DNA from: RGIG6353 sp045653035
GTDB taxonomy: Bacteria > Bacillota > Clostridia > Oscillospirales > SIG627
Direction: 5' to 3'
DNA: 18,059 nucleotides
Assembly: GCA_045653035.1 (NCBI GenBank)
Contig: JAZOLO010000020.1
Coordinates: 1-18,059, forward strand
Shown here: positions 1 through 7,308 of the stretch, in pieces
Layout of the letters: each line of letters begins with the position of its first letter
Numbering within the stretch: the first letter of the stretch is position 1
Program-made: the position numbers and the translations under genes
The notes under the pieces: model-generated
Told to the model about the DNA's origin: nothing
The model's input: only the letters and a program-made list of their open reading frames with translations
Database searches by the model: none

Positions 1-158
1 CGACTTTAGAAATTTTGGAACATTCCCATAGGGAAATTATAATTGATTGTAATTTTCCTACAAGGAAAATATCCTTAATTTCTCATTTCTCATTTCTCAT
101 TTAACATTTACAAAGTTTTCGGTTTTAACCAAAATATCTAAGCTCTCAAGAGGTTTTT
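1..158 (+). other. Intergenic leader with overlapping hairpins upstream of rdgB
   Basis: No gene is visible here. Two inverted repeats share one arm. Bases 32-39 can pair with 50-58 (one bulge), and ATTTTCCT at 52-59 pairs perfectly with AGGAAAAT at 63-70 around a 3-base loop, so both cannot form together. The second could be a weak terminator of a gene to the left. A heptamer repeat follows at 79-106. A ribosome binding site AAGAGGT lies at about 147-153 before the ATG at 159. I see no convincing -35/-10 pair, so the operon promoter is unassigned and may lie further left. Confidence 0.4.
79..106. repeat. Heptanucleotide tandem repeat TTTCTCA x3
   Basis: Three perfect copies of TTTCTCA (79-85, 86-92, 93-99) are followed by a decayed fourth unit, TTTAACA (100-106). 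It lies in the untranslated region before rdgB. Short heptamer arrays of this kind can change copy number by replication slippage. Whether the copy number affects the operon is unknown. Confidence 0.75.
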
Positions 159-767
159 ATGGTAGAATTTGTATTTGCATCAAGAAACAAGCACAAAGCA
201 GGTGAGGTTGCCGACATACTTGCACGTCACCTTAACTTTGAATTTAAAATACTCACTCTTGACGATATCGGCTTTGAGGGTGAAATTATCGAAGACGGCA
301 AAACCTTCGAGGAAAATGCCATGATAAAGGCGGCGGCAGCCTTCGGAAAATCAGGGCTCCCCTCCTTTGCAGATGACTCGGGTCTTGAGGTTGATGCCCT
401 TGGCGGTGCACCCGGTATATACTCTGCAAGATATGCGTCAAAGGACGGCTTTGATGCCGACGATAACGATAATAATGCACTTCTTTTAAAAAATCTTGAA
501 GGAAAAGAAAACCGTGACGGTCAGTTCGTTGCGGCGGTTGCGTTCATATCAAAAGACACCTCTTTCGTAACAAGAGGAGAGGTAAAGGGCAGAATTCTTC
601 ACGAGATACAAGGAAACGGCGGATTTGGATATGACCCTCTGTTTTTCTCTTACGAGGCAAACGAGTGCTTCGGTATTCTCCCCAGAGAAGAGAAGAATAA
701 AATAAGCCACCGTGCAAGAGCCTTTGAAAATTTAGCAAAGGTACTTAATGAAAAATACGCAAAATAA
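159..767 (+). CDS. rdgB: RdgB/HAM1 family XTP/dITP diphosphatase
   Basis: This 202-residue protein hydrolyses non-canonical purine nucleoside triphosphates (XTP, dITP, ITP) to the monophosphate and pyrophosphate, which keeps deaminated bases out of DNA and RNA. The family signatures are all visible: the N-terminal S-x-N-x-x-K motif (S8, N10, K13), the acidic F-A-D-D-S-G-L-E-V motif with D72/D73, G-F-G-Y-D-P near residue 156, and the C-terminal S-H-R-A-R-A. Length is normal for the family. AAGAGGT sits just upstream of the ATG. It is the first gene of a housekeeping run; yhbY follows after 30 bases. Cytoplasmic and metal-dependent by family knowledge. Confidence 0.95.
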   Translation: MVEFVFASRNKHKAGEVADILARHLNFEFKILTLDDIGFEGEIIEDGKTFEENAMIKAAAAFGKSGLPSFADDSGLEVDALGGAPGIYSARYASKDGFDADDNDNNALLLKNLEGKENRDGQFVAAVAFISKDTSFVTRGEVKGRILHEIQGNGGFGYDPLFFSYEANECFGILPREEKNKISHRARAFENLAKVLNEKYAK

Positions 768-797
768 TGCATTTTGCATTACCTGAAAGGTTAAATT

Positions 798-1088
798 ATG
801 ACAAGTAAACAAAGAGCATATCTTAAATCTATTGCTACAAATGAAGATACCATTTTTCAGCTTGGTAAGGGCGGTATTGATGAAAACTTTATAAAGCAGG
901 TTGACACAGCCCTTGAAAAGCGTGAAATAATAAAAATAAAGACACTTGAAACCTACCTTGACGGACCTCATTTTGCGGCATCCGAGATTGCCGAGGCTGT
1001 CGGTGCTGAGGTTGTACAGGTAATCGGCACGAAATTTGTTCTTTACCGCGAAAGCCGTAAAAACAAAAAAATAATTTTGCCGAGATAA
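798..1088 (+). CDS. yhbY: YhbY family (CRM domain) RNA-binding protein
   Basis: A 96-residue protein consisting of one CRM domain. The N-terminal L-K-S-I-A and the G-K-G-G loop at residues 23-26 are the family marks; the sheet region continues through V-V-Q-V-I-G-T-K-F-V-L-Y. Family members associate with pre-50S ribosomal particles and help large-subunit assembly. A GAAAGGT element precedes the ATG. It lies directly before nadD (6-base gap), the arrangement also known from the Bacillus yqeI-nadD-yqeK-yqeL region, so the position supports the name. Confidence 0.93.
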   Translation: MTSKQRAYLKSIATNEDTIFQLGKGGIDENFIKQVDTALEKREIIKIKTLETYLDGPHFAASEIAEAVGAEVVQVIGTKFVLYRESRKNKKIILPR

Positions 1089-1094
1089 GGAATA

Positions 1095-2306
1095 ATGAAG
1101 ATAGGTCTTTTCGGAGGAAGCTTCAATCCTCCTCACGTAGGTCACAAACACGCACTTGAAACCTTTGCAAAAAAGCTGGGCTTTGACTGTGTTCTGGTTA
1201 TTCCCTCCTTCATTTCCCCCCACAAGGACTCACCTCTCTTTTCCGCCTCCTTTGAGGACAGACTTGAGATGTGCCGTCTTGCTTTTGGAGATATTCAAAA
1301 AAACATTATTTTTAGTGACGTGGAAAGACGCCTTTTCGACAGGACGGGAGAAAAAAGCTACACCTACCTCACGGTTGACGCTCTGAAAAAAGAGTTTTGC
1401 GGTGACTTCTATCTTTTTGTGGGAAGTGATATGTTTTTCACTCTTCCCTCATGGAAAGGAGTAGAAAAGCTAATACAAAGCGTAACTGTGTGTGCCATGA
1501 AACGAAGTACCTCTGATACCGAAATGGAGAGCACAAAGGAAAGATACGAAAAGGATTTTGGTACAAAGGTAATTATCCTTGATGCTACGCCCATAGAGAT
1601 TTCATCTACCGAAATAAGAGAAAAAAGTGATTTTACAAAGGTAGACGGGAAGGTTGCGGAATATATAAAAGACCATAAGCTTTACAAAGAAAAAAAGACA
1701 AGAGACGAGATAGTAAGTCTTGTAAAGGAAAGGCTTTCTGAAAAACGTTTTATTCACACCCTCGGAGTCGAGGAGGAATCACTTTTCCTAGCTTCGCTCC
1801 TTGCACCAGAGCTTTCAGAGGAGATTTCAAGGGCGGCGCTTCTTCACGACGTGACAAAGCATCTCACCATTGAGGAGCACCTGAAGCTCAAGCCCGACCT
1901 TTCGGAAAACGACCTTAAAAGTCCCGATACTATCCATGCACTCACCGCCGCCGTTTTTGCCGAGAAGGTGCTTTTTGAAAGTGCTGCCGTTTCATCTATG
2001 ATAGAACGCCATACAACGGCAAATGAAAAAATGACACTCGGCGAAATGATAGTTTTCGTCGCAGACTATACCGAAAAGAACAGAAGCCATCTCCCCTGTG
2101 TAACAGAAAGACAAAGACTCCACCGTGAGCTTACGTCAAGCGTTAACCGAGAAGAAAGATACGAGATACTTCAAAATTCAAGTTTAAGAATACTCGAAAA
2201 CACGGTAGCCTACCTTACCGAAAAAAACAGTTTTATCCACCCCAAAACCTTTGATGCTCTAAAATTCTTAAAAGAGCAGGTTCACAAGGAGAAAAATGAA
2301 AGATAA
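1095..2306 (+). CDS. nadD: NadD-YqeK fusion: nicotinate-nucleotide adenylyltransferase + HD-domain hydrolase
   Basis: This 403-residue protein joins two enzymes that are separate adjacent genes in Bacillus. Residues 1 to about 197 are NadD, which adenylates nicotinate mononucleotide in NAD synthesis: G-G-S-F-N-P-P-H-V-G-H at 7-17 and I-S-S-T-E-I-R at 169-175. Residues about 203-403 are a YqeK-type HD domain with H221, H251-D252, H281, H306 and D324 as likely metal ligands. YqeK proteins hydrolyse Ap4A-type dinucleotides symmetrically. The reading frame is continuous with a short charged linker (K-E-K-K-T-R-D), so it looks like a true fusion. AAGGAAT precedes the ATG; the 3' end overlaps the LCP gene by 11 bases. 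Confidence 0.93.
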   Translation: MKIGLFGGSFNPPHVGHKHALETFAKKLGFDCVLVIPSFISPHKDSPLFSASFEDRLEMCRLAFGDIQKNIIFSDVERRLFDRTGEKSYTYLTVDALKKEFCGDFYLFVGSDMFFTLPSWKGVEKLIQSVTVCAMKRSTSDTEMESTKERYEKDFGTKVIILDATPIEISSTEIREKSDFTKVDGKVAEYIKDHKLYKEKKTRDEIVSLVKERLSEKRFIHTLGVEEESLFLASLLAPELSEEISRAALLHDVTKHLTIEEHLKLKPDLSENDLKSPDTIHALTAAVFAEKVLFESAAVSSMIERHTTANEKMTLGEMIVFVADYTEKNRSHLPCVTERQRLHRELTSSVNREERYEILQNSSLRILENTVAYLTEKNSFIHPKTFDALKFLKEQVHKEKNER

Positions 2307-3855
2307 CGAAAAAAAGAAGCGTCGTGCAAAGCGTGATATAAAGCCTAAAAAGCACACCCACGCAAAAAGAGACGTGGAAATAAAAAAAGAAAAAGTGCCG
2401 ATAGCAACAGAGGAAGCTAAGGGAAAGAAAAAAAACAGAAAAGCTCTTCTCATTGTCACAGGAGTTTTTCTCACACTTGCAATAGTGCTTGGTGTTGCGT
2501 TTATTTTAATGTCACCTACCATTGACACAGGGACAAATCCTTTTGAAAATTCAGATATTATGCATGTCTTTGGTAAGAAGTCGGCTTACACTTACGAAAC
2601 TGTCTACCGCTATTTCAGAGAGCCGAATTTCGGAACTATATATACCCTCGAGGACTTCTATGCAAACGGAATTCTTAAGGGAGCAGATAGTATTCAAAGA
2701 AACAAAAACTCCTATAACGTTCTCGTTGTTGGCAAGGACAGAGTAGGCTCAAATACCGACGTTATTATGGTAGTGAATTTCAATTCATCAACACAGAAGA
2801 TAAACGTCTTGCAAATTCCCCGAGATACCTACGTAGAAGACCCCATAAACGTAGGGCAGAGCAAGAGAATCAACGCAATATACGCCTTTGCTTACATGAA
2901 GAACTCGCGCTCCATGTCTCACAGCGACGCCTCTCACGAATCGGTAAAGTATCTTGAGGGCACTATAGAGGACACCTTCGGTATAACCATCGACAACTAC
3001 TTCATGATAGATTTAAACGGATTTGTCAAGATAATAGACTCCATCGGAGGAGTTAAGGTTGACGTACCCTTCGATATGTACTATAATGACAATGCACAAA
3101 ACCTTCACATTGACTTGAAGAAAGGACTACAGACTCTTGACGGAAATCAGTCAGAGCAGTTTGTAAGATTCAGAAACACCTACGTTCTTGGTGACCTTGG
3201 CAGAGTTTCAGCACAGAAGATTTACCTGTCGGCACTGGTCGAAAAGCTTCTTTCGCCCGACTGGTTTACTCTCGATAAGCTCACCTCGGTAGCAACTAAC
3301 CTTATCAAGTACTCCACCACAAGCGTAACGCTTTCCGACATTGTAGGATATCTTAAGAAAATAGATTTCGGCACACTTTCCGACGATTCCATTACCTTCT
3401 ACACAGCACCAGGTGAATCGTTCTTTACAAAGAGCGGTGCTTCAATGTATACTCTTTACATGAAGGAAAGCCTTGAAATTATAAACAAAGCCTTTAACCT
3501 TTATAACGTGAACGTCACAGAGGACCACGTTACCCTCTCCGAACAGATGAGAACCGAGTACACTATAGTTGATACAAACGGACTCACCGCAAAGGATATC
3601 GAAAAAGACCAGCCTCATATTATAGTCGCCCGTCCCCGTCCTACCGTCACCCCTGAAGCGAGTGACGGCACGGAGGAAGAGCCAACCGAGGGTGAAGTTA
3701 CCGAAGGTGAGGTCGCCGAGGAAGAAGCTCCCGACGTAGAAAATTCCGATGAAGTCACGGAAGATACCCCCACCGGAGAGGATGAAACCGAAACAGAGTC
3801 CCCTGCAGACGCTACATACACAGAAGAAACCGAAAGGAACGAAATAAATGATTGA
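2296..3855 (+). CDS. LytR-CpsA-Psr (LCP) family protein
   Basis: LCP proteins transfer undecaprenyl-linked glycopolymers (teichoic acids, capsule) onto peptidoglycan outside the membrane. This 519-residue protein has a very basic cytoplasmic N-terminus (1-48), one membrane anchor at about 49-72, and an LCP domain from about 141 to 320. The G-K-D (D148) and T-D (D155) acidic pair, I-P-R-D (R176), K-R-I-N-A (R191) and F-V-R-F-R (291, 293) are visible. The Arg normally two residues before the second Asp is Asn153. An acidic, Thr/Glu-rich tail (about 446-519) follows, probably disordered and exported. AAGGAG precedes the ATG inside the 3' end of nadD-yqeK; rsfS overlaps its end by 8 bases, suggesting coupled translation. 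Confidence 0.9.
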   Translation: MKDNEKKKRRAKRDIKPKKHTHAKRDVEIKKEKVPIATEEAKGKKKNRKALLIVTGVFLTLAIVLGVAFILMSPTIDTGTNPFENSDIMHVFGKKSAYTYETVYRYFREPNFGTIYTLEDFYANGILKGADSIQRNKNSYNVLVVGKDRVGSNTDVIMVVNFNSSTQKINVLQIPRDTYVEDPINVGQSKRINAIYAFAYMKNSRSMSHSDASHESVKYLEGTIEDTFGITIDNYFMIDLNGFVKIIDSIGGVKVDVPFDMYYNDNAQNLHIDLKKGLQTLDGNQSEQFVRFRNTYVLGDLGRVSAQKIYLSALVEKLLSPDWFTLDKLTSVATNLIKYSTTSVTLSDIVGYLKKIDFGTLSDDSITFYTAPGESFFTKSGASMYTLYMKESLEIINKAFNLYNVNVTEDHVTLSEQMRTEYTIVDTNGLTAKDIEKDQPHIIVARPRPTVTPEASDGTEEEPTEGEVTEGEVAEEEAPDVENSDEVTEDTPTGEDETETESPADATYTEETERNEIND

Positions 3856-4204
3856 TGCAAGAAAGCTTTCAGAGGATATAATAAAAATACTTGACTCAAA
3901 GAAAGCATTTAATATAAAGCTTCTCGGAATAGAGAAGCAGACAGTTATTGCCGACTACTTTGTACTTGCCTGCGGTGCTAACAATACACAGGTATCAGCT
4001 CTTGCCGACGAGCTTGAATTCAAGCTTTCGGAGGAGGGAATTTCCGCAGAACGACGCGAGGGACACGGAGCGTCAGAGTGGATAGTACTCGACTATAACA
4101 GTGTAATCGTTCACGTTTTCAGCCGTGATGCCAGAGCGAAATATAATCTTGAAAAGCTCTGGGCAGACGCGGAGGATATAGACATAACTAATCTTTTATC
4201 ATAA
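3848..4204 (+). CDS. rsfS: Ribosomal silencing factor RsfS (Iojap/YqeL)
   Basis: RsfS binds ribosomal protein L14 and blocks joining of the ribosomal subunits when nutrients are scarce. This 118-residue protein is full length. It shows the family motifs I-A-D-Y-F-V-L-A-C-G (about 34-43) and the C-terminal W-I-V-L-D-Y-x-x-x-I-V-H-V-F followed by Y-N-L-E-K-L-W-A-D-A. AAAGGAA at about 3833 serves the ATG, which lies inside the end of the LCP gene. In Bacillus the equivalent gene yqeL follows yqeK directly; here an LCP gene is inserted between them. Confidence 0.95.
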   Translation: MIDARKLSEDIIKILDSKKAFNIKLLGIEKQTVIADYFVLACGANNTQVSALADELEFKLSEEGISAERREGHGASEWIVLDYNSVIVHVFSRDARAKYNLEKLWADAEDIDITNLLS

Positions 4205-4218
4205 AGAGGTACAATGAA

Positions 4219-6621
4219 ATGGCGTATAATTTTAAAGAGATTGAAAAAAAATGGCAAAAGGCGTGGGACGACGCTCACGTTTTTGAAGCAGAGGACCACT
4301 CCGAGAAACCCAAGTTTTTCGGACTTGTGGAATTCCCCTACCCCAGTGGCTCGGGAATGCACGTAGGACACATCAAGGCGTATTCGGGACTTGAAGTTAT
4401 CAGCCGTAAAAAGAGAATGCAGGGCTATAACGTACTTTTCCCCATCGGCTTTGATGCATTCGGTCTCCCCACCGAAAACTCGGCTATCAAGTTTAACACA
4501 CACCCAAGAATACTTACCGATGCTAACATCGAAAAGTTCACGTCTCAGCTTAAGCGTGTAGGCTTCTCCTTTGACTGGACAAGAGTTATAGACACTACCG
4601 ACGAGAGCTACTACAGATGGACTCAGCACATATTCCTTGAGCTTTTCAAGAAGGGACTCGCCTTCCGTGATACAGCTCTTGTAAACTACTGCCCTCACTG
4701 TAAGGTGGTTCTTTCAAACGAGGACTCTCAGGGCGGTAAATGCGATATCTGTCACAATGACATCGTTCAGAAGTCAAAGGACGTATGGTATCTTAGAATC
4801 ACCAAGTACGCTGACAGACTTCTTGAGGGACTGGGAGACGTTGACTATCTTCCCCAGATTAAACAGCAGCAGGTAAACTGGATTGGTAAGTCCACGGGTG
4901 CCTTTGTAAACTTTAAGGTAAAGGGTACTGACGAGGAGCTTCGTATATACACCACCCGTCCCGATACTCTTTTCGGCGTAACCTTCATGGTTATTGCACC
5001 CGAGCATCCCATTCTTGAACGCTCAAAGGATAAGATTACAAACTTTGACGAGCTTATCTCCTACCGCGAGGAATGTGCAAAGAAGACAGAGTTCCAGAGA
5101 ACACAGCTGAACAAGGACAAGACAGGTGTAAGAATTGAGGGCATTGCTGGTATCAACCCCTTGAACGGCAAGGAGATACCCATCTACGTTGCAGACTACG
5201 TAATGATGGGCTACGGTACAGGTGCTATTATGGCTGTTCCCGCACACGATGAGCGTGACTATGAATTTGCAAACAAATTCGGTATTGATATAATTGAAGT
5301 TATCAAGGGCGGAGACATTTCCAAGGAAGCTTACACAGGCGACGGCGAAATGGTTAACTCCGAGTTCCTTAACGGCTTTACAAACAAGCGTGACTCTATC
5401 AAGAAAATGATAGAATACCTTGAAGAAAATGGCATTGGCGAAGAGGGCGTACAGTACAAGATGAAGGACTGGGCGTTCAACCGTCAGAGATATTGGGGCG
5501 AGCCTATTCCCATCGTTCATTGTGAGCATTGCGGAATGGTACCCGTTCCCGAGGAAGAGCTTCCCTTGAAGCTTCCTCCCGTTGAAAACTTCGAGCCGGG
5601 TGAGGGCGGAGAAAGCCCCCTTGCAAAGATACCCGAGTTCGTAAACTGCAAGTGTCCTGTCTGCGGAAAAGATGCAAAGCGTGAGACCGACACCATGCCT
5701 CAGTGGGCAGGCTCGTCATGGTACTTCCTCAGATACTGTGACCCGAAGAACGACAAGGCTCTTGCATCAAAAGAGGCTCTTGAATACTGGATGCCCGTTG
5801 ACTGGTATAACGGCGGTATGGAGCACGTAACACGTCACATGATATACTCCCGCTTCTGGCACAAGTTCCTTTACGACATAGGCGAGGTAAATACCGACGA
5901 GCCTTATGCAAAGAGAACCGCCCAAGGACTTATTCTCGGTCCCGATGGCGAAAAGATGTCCAAATCACGCGGCAACGTCGTTGACCCCAACGAGGTGGTT
6001 GACCAATACGGTGCAGACGTTCTTCGTACTTATATTCTCTTTATGGGTGACTACGGTGCTGCAGCTCCTTGGAACGAAAACAGCATAAAGGGCTGTAAGA
6101 GATTCCTTGACAGAGTTGAAGGACTCCTTTCCATTGCTAAAGGAAATGGCGTGACTCCTTCTCTTGAGTCCATCTTCCATAAGACCATCAAAAAGGTTAC
6201 CCTCGACATTGACGAAATGAAGTTCAACACAGCCATAGCCGCTATGATGACACTTATCAACGAAATATACGACAAGAACACTCTCACAGTTGACGAGCTT
6301 AAGACATTTATTACTCTCCTTTGTCCCTTTGCACCTCACCTTGCAGAGGAAATGTGGGAGAAGCTCGGAGGCAAGGGACTTTGCTCTGTTACCGCTTGGC
6401 CCGTGTGGGATGAGAAGAAGTGCGAGGACAAGACTGTTGAGATTGCAATTCAGGTACTCGGTAAGCTTAAGGGCACCGTTACCGTTGCAGTGGATGCTGA
6501 AAAGGACTTCGTTCTCGACCTCGTAAAGAAGGACGAAAGAATTAAGCCTCTTATCGAGGGCAAGACCATCGTTAAGGAAATCTACGTTCCAGGAAAGATA
6601 GTTAATATAGTAGTGAAATAA
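4219..6621 (+). CDS. leuS: Leucyl-tRNA synthetase
   Basis: This 800-residue class I synthetase charges tRNA-Leu. The HIGH-type signature is P-Y-P-S-G-S-G-M-H-V-G-H with H48-V-G-H51, and K-M-S-K-S is at 579-583. The CP1 editing domain shows T-T-R-P-D-T-L-F-G and the A-V-P-A-H-D-E-R-D block. Two Cys pairs are present: C-P-H-C with C-D-I-C near residues 157-178, and H-C-E-H-C with C-K-C-P-V-C flanking the editing-to-catalytic return. These suggest zinc binding. Length and order match bacterial LeuRS. AGAGGT precedes the ATG, and a strong terminator follows 6 bases after the stop. It is last in the operon, and I see no T-box leader of its own. Confidence 0.98.
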   Translation: MAYNFKEIEKKWQKAWDDAHVFEAEDHSEKPKFFGLVEFPYPSGSGMHVGHIKAYSGLEVISRKKRMQGYNVLFPIGFDAFGLPTENSAIKFNTHPRILTDANIEKFTSQLKRVGFSFDWTRVIDTTDESYYRWTQHIFLELFKKGLAFRDTALVNYCPHCKVVLSNEDSQGGKCDICHNDIVQKSKDVWYLRITKYADRLLEGLGDVDYLPQIKQQQVNWIGKSTGAFVNFKVKGTDEELRIYTTRPDTLFGVTFMVIAPEHPILERSKDKITNFDELISYREECAKKTEFQRTQLNKDKTGVRIEGIAGINPLNGKEIPIYVADYVMMGYGTGAIMAVPAHDERDYEFANKFGIDIIEVIKGGDISKEAYTGDGEMVNSEFLNGFTNKRDSIKKMIEYLEENGIGEEGVQYKMKDWAFNRQRYWGEPIPIVHCEHCGMVPVPEEELPLKLPPVENFEPGEGGESPLAKIPEFVNCKCPVCGKDAKRETDTMPQWAGSSWYFLRYCDPKNDKALASKEALEYWMPVDWYNGGMEHVTRHMIYSRFWHKFLYDIGEVNTDEPYAKRTAQGLILGPDGEKMSKSRGNVVDPNEVVDQYGADVLRTYILFMGDYGAAAPWNENSIKGCKRFLDRVEGLLSIAKGNGVTPSLESIFHKTIKKVTLDIDEMKFNTAIAAMMTLINEIYDKNTLTVDELKTFITLLCPFAPHLAEEMWEKLGGKGLCSVTAWPVWDEKKCEDKTVEIAIQVLGKLKGTVTVAVDAEKDFVLDLVKKDERIKPLIEGKTIVKEIYVPGKIVNIVVK

Positions 6622-6626
6622 GCTTA

Positions 6627-6667
6627 AAATACAGTTTCTGCAAAATGCAGAAACTGTATTTATTTTT
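6627..6667 (+). terminator. Intrinsic terminator after leuS
   Basis: A perfect 16-bp stem, AAATACAGTTTCTGCA (6627-6642) with its complement at 6646-6661, has an AAA loop and is followed by a T-rich run (6663-6667). It closes the rdgB-leuS operon. The A-rich left flank makes it potentially active in both directions. Confidence 0.9.
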
Positions 6668-6678
6668 ACAAAGCTTTA

Positions 6679-6687
6679 TGATATAAT
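6679..6687 (+). promoter_or_regulatory. Extended -10 promoter for the BRO remnant
   Basis: TG-A-TATAAT (TG 6679-6680, TATAAT 6682-6687) is a textbook extended -10. The only -35-like match, TTTACA at 6665, is too close (11 bases), so recognition would rest on the TG extension. It lies 30 bases before the ATG at 6717 with GGGAG at 6706-6710. Confidence 0.5.
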
Positions 6688-6716
6688 TAAATAAAGTAAA
6701 CCGACGGGAGAAAACA

Positions 6717-7291
6717 ATGGATGACAAAATAAAAGCTTTTGAAAATAAAAAAATCAGAACTGTCTGGAACGAAGAAAAAGAAGAATGGCTTTTTTCTGTG
6801 GTGGATGTTGTAAGTGTATTAACAGATAGTGCAGATGGTAGAAAGTATTGGAACAAATTAAAACAACGATTAAAAGACGAAGGAAATGAGTTGGTGACAA
6901 TTTGTCACCAACTGAAATTGAAATCTCAAAAAGATGGGAAACGATACAATACCGACGTTTCGGATATATCGGGAATACTTCGTATAATTCAATCTATCCC
7001 CTCACCTAAAGCAGAGCCCTTCAAGATGTGGCTTGCAAAGATAATATGACTACCACCGAGCTTATTCTTAATATGCTTGCAGAAACGTCAACCACCGACA
7101 TTTCAAAAGCAGAACACCCTCAAGGACTGGAAGAAAACAAGAACGTTGCCAAACGCGGAGGTAGCGTTGCAAAAATTGCAAGACAAGCACTGGAGGAGCA
7201 AACAGGAAAACCCGTCATAACTTCAAAAAAGAATTCAGAATTAAACGAGGTTGTCGTGGATTTAATTGAAAGCATGTCGGAAGATAACTGA
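6717..7291 (+). pseudogene. BRO-N family (phage antirepressor/DinD-like) gene with internal deletion and frameshift
   Basis: Bases 6717-7049 encode 110 residues that begin as a BRO-N domain (V-W-N-E-E-K-E-E-W-L-F-S-V-V-D-V-V) and run to the family's P-S-P-K-A-E-P-F-K-M-W-L-A-K before hitting a stop. A second frame (from the ATG at 7028 or 7046 to 7291) encodes the family's C-terminal part: D-N-M-T-T-T-E-L-I-L-N-M-L-A-E, then N-V-A-K-R-G-G-S-V-A-K-I-A-R and T-G-K-P-V-I-T-S. From recall, whole relatives are roughly 270-290 residues with about 70-80 residues between these blocks. Those are missing here, so the two halves were joined out of frame by a deletion near 7038-7046. The stop TGA (7047-7049) overlaps an ATG (7046-7048), so a coupled two-peptide product is possible but lacks a good ribosome binding site. 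Confidence 0.75.
6889..6913. repeat. 12-bp perfect inverted repeat inside the BRO gene
   Basis: AGTTGGTGACAA (6889-6900) and TTGTCACCAACT (6902-6913) are exact reverse complements around a single T. The segment encodes E-L-V-T-I-C-H-Q-L within the BRO-N region, where relatives have similar residues, so coding constraint may explain part of the symmetry. It could also be a protein-binding site or an RNA hairpin. Confidence 0.6.
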
Positions 7292-7308
7292 CTTTTAGGA
7301 GAAAATTT

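Noticed and set aside
732..1223. 163-residue minus-strand ORF across yhbY
   Set aside because: It lies opposite yhbY and the start of nadD, both of which have clear family motifs; it has no recognisable motifs of its own.
3662..3830. Repeated Glu/Thr codons as a possible DNA repeat array
   Set aside because: The similarity is compositional (acidic low-complexity protein tail), not a regular DNA repeat.
3615..3908. 97-residue Ser/Val-rich minus-strand ORF
   Set aside because: Shadow of the acidic Glu/Thr tail of the LCP gene.
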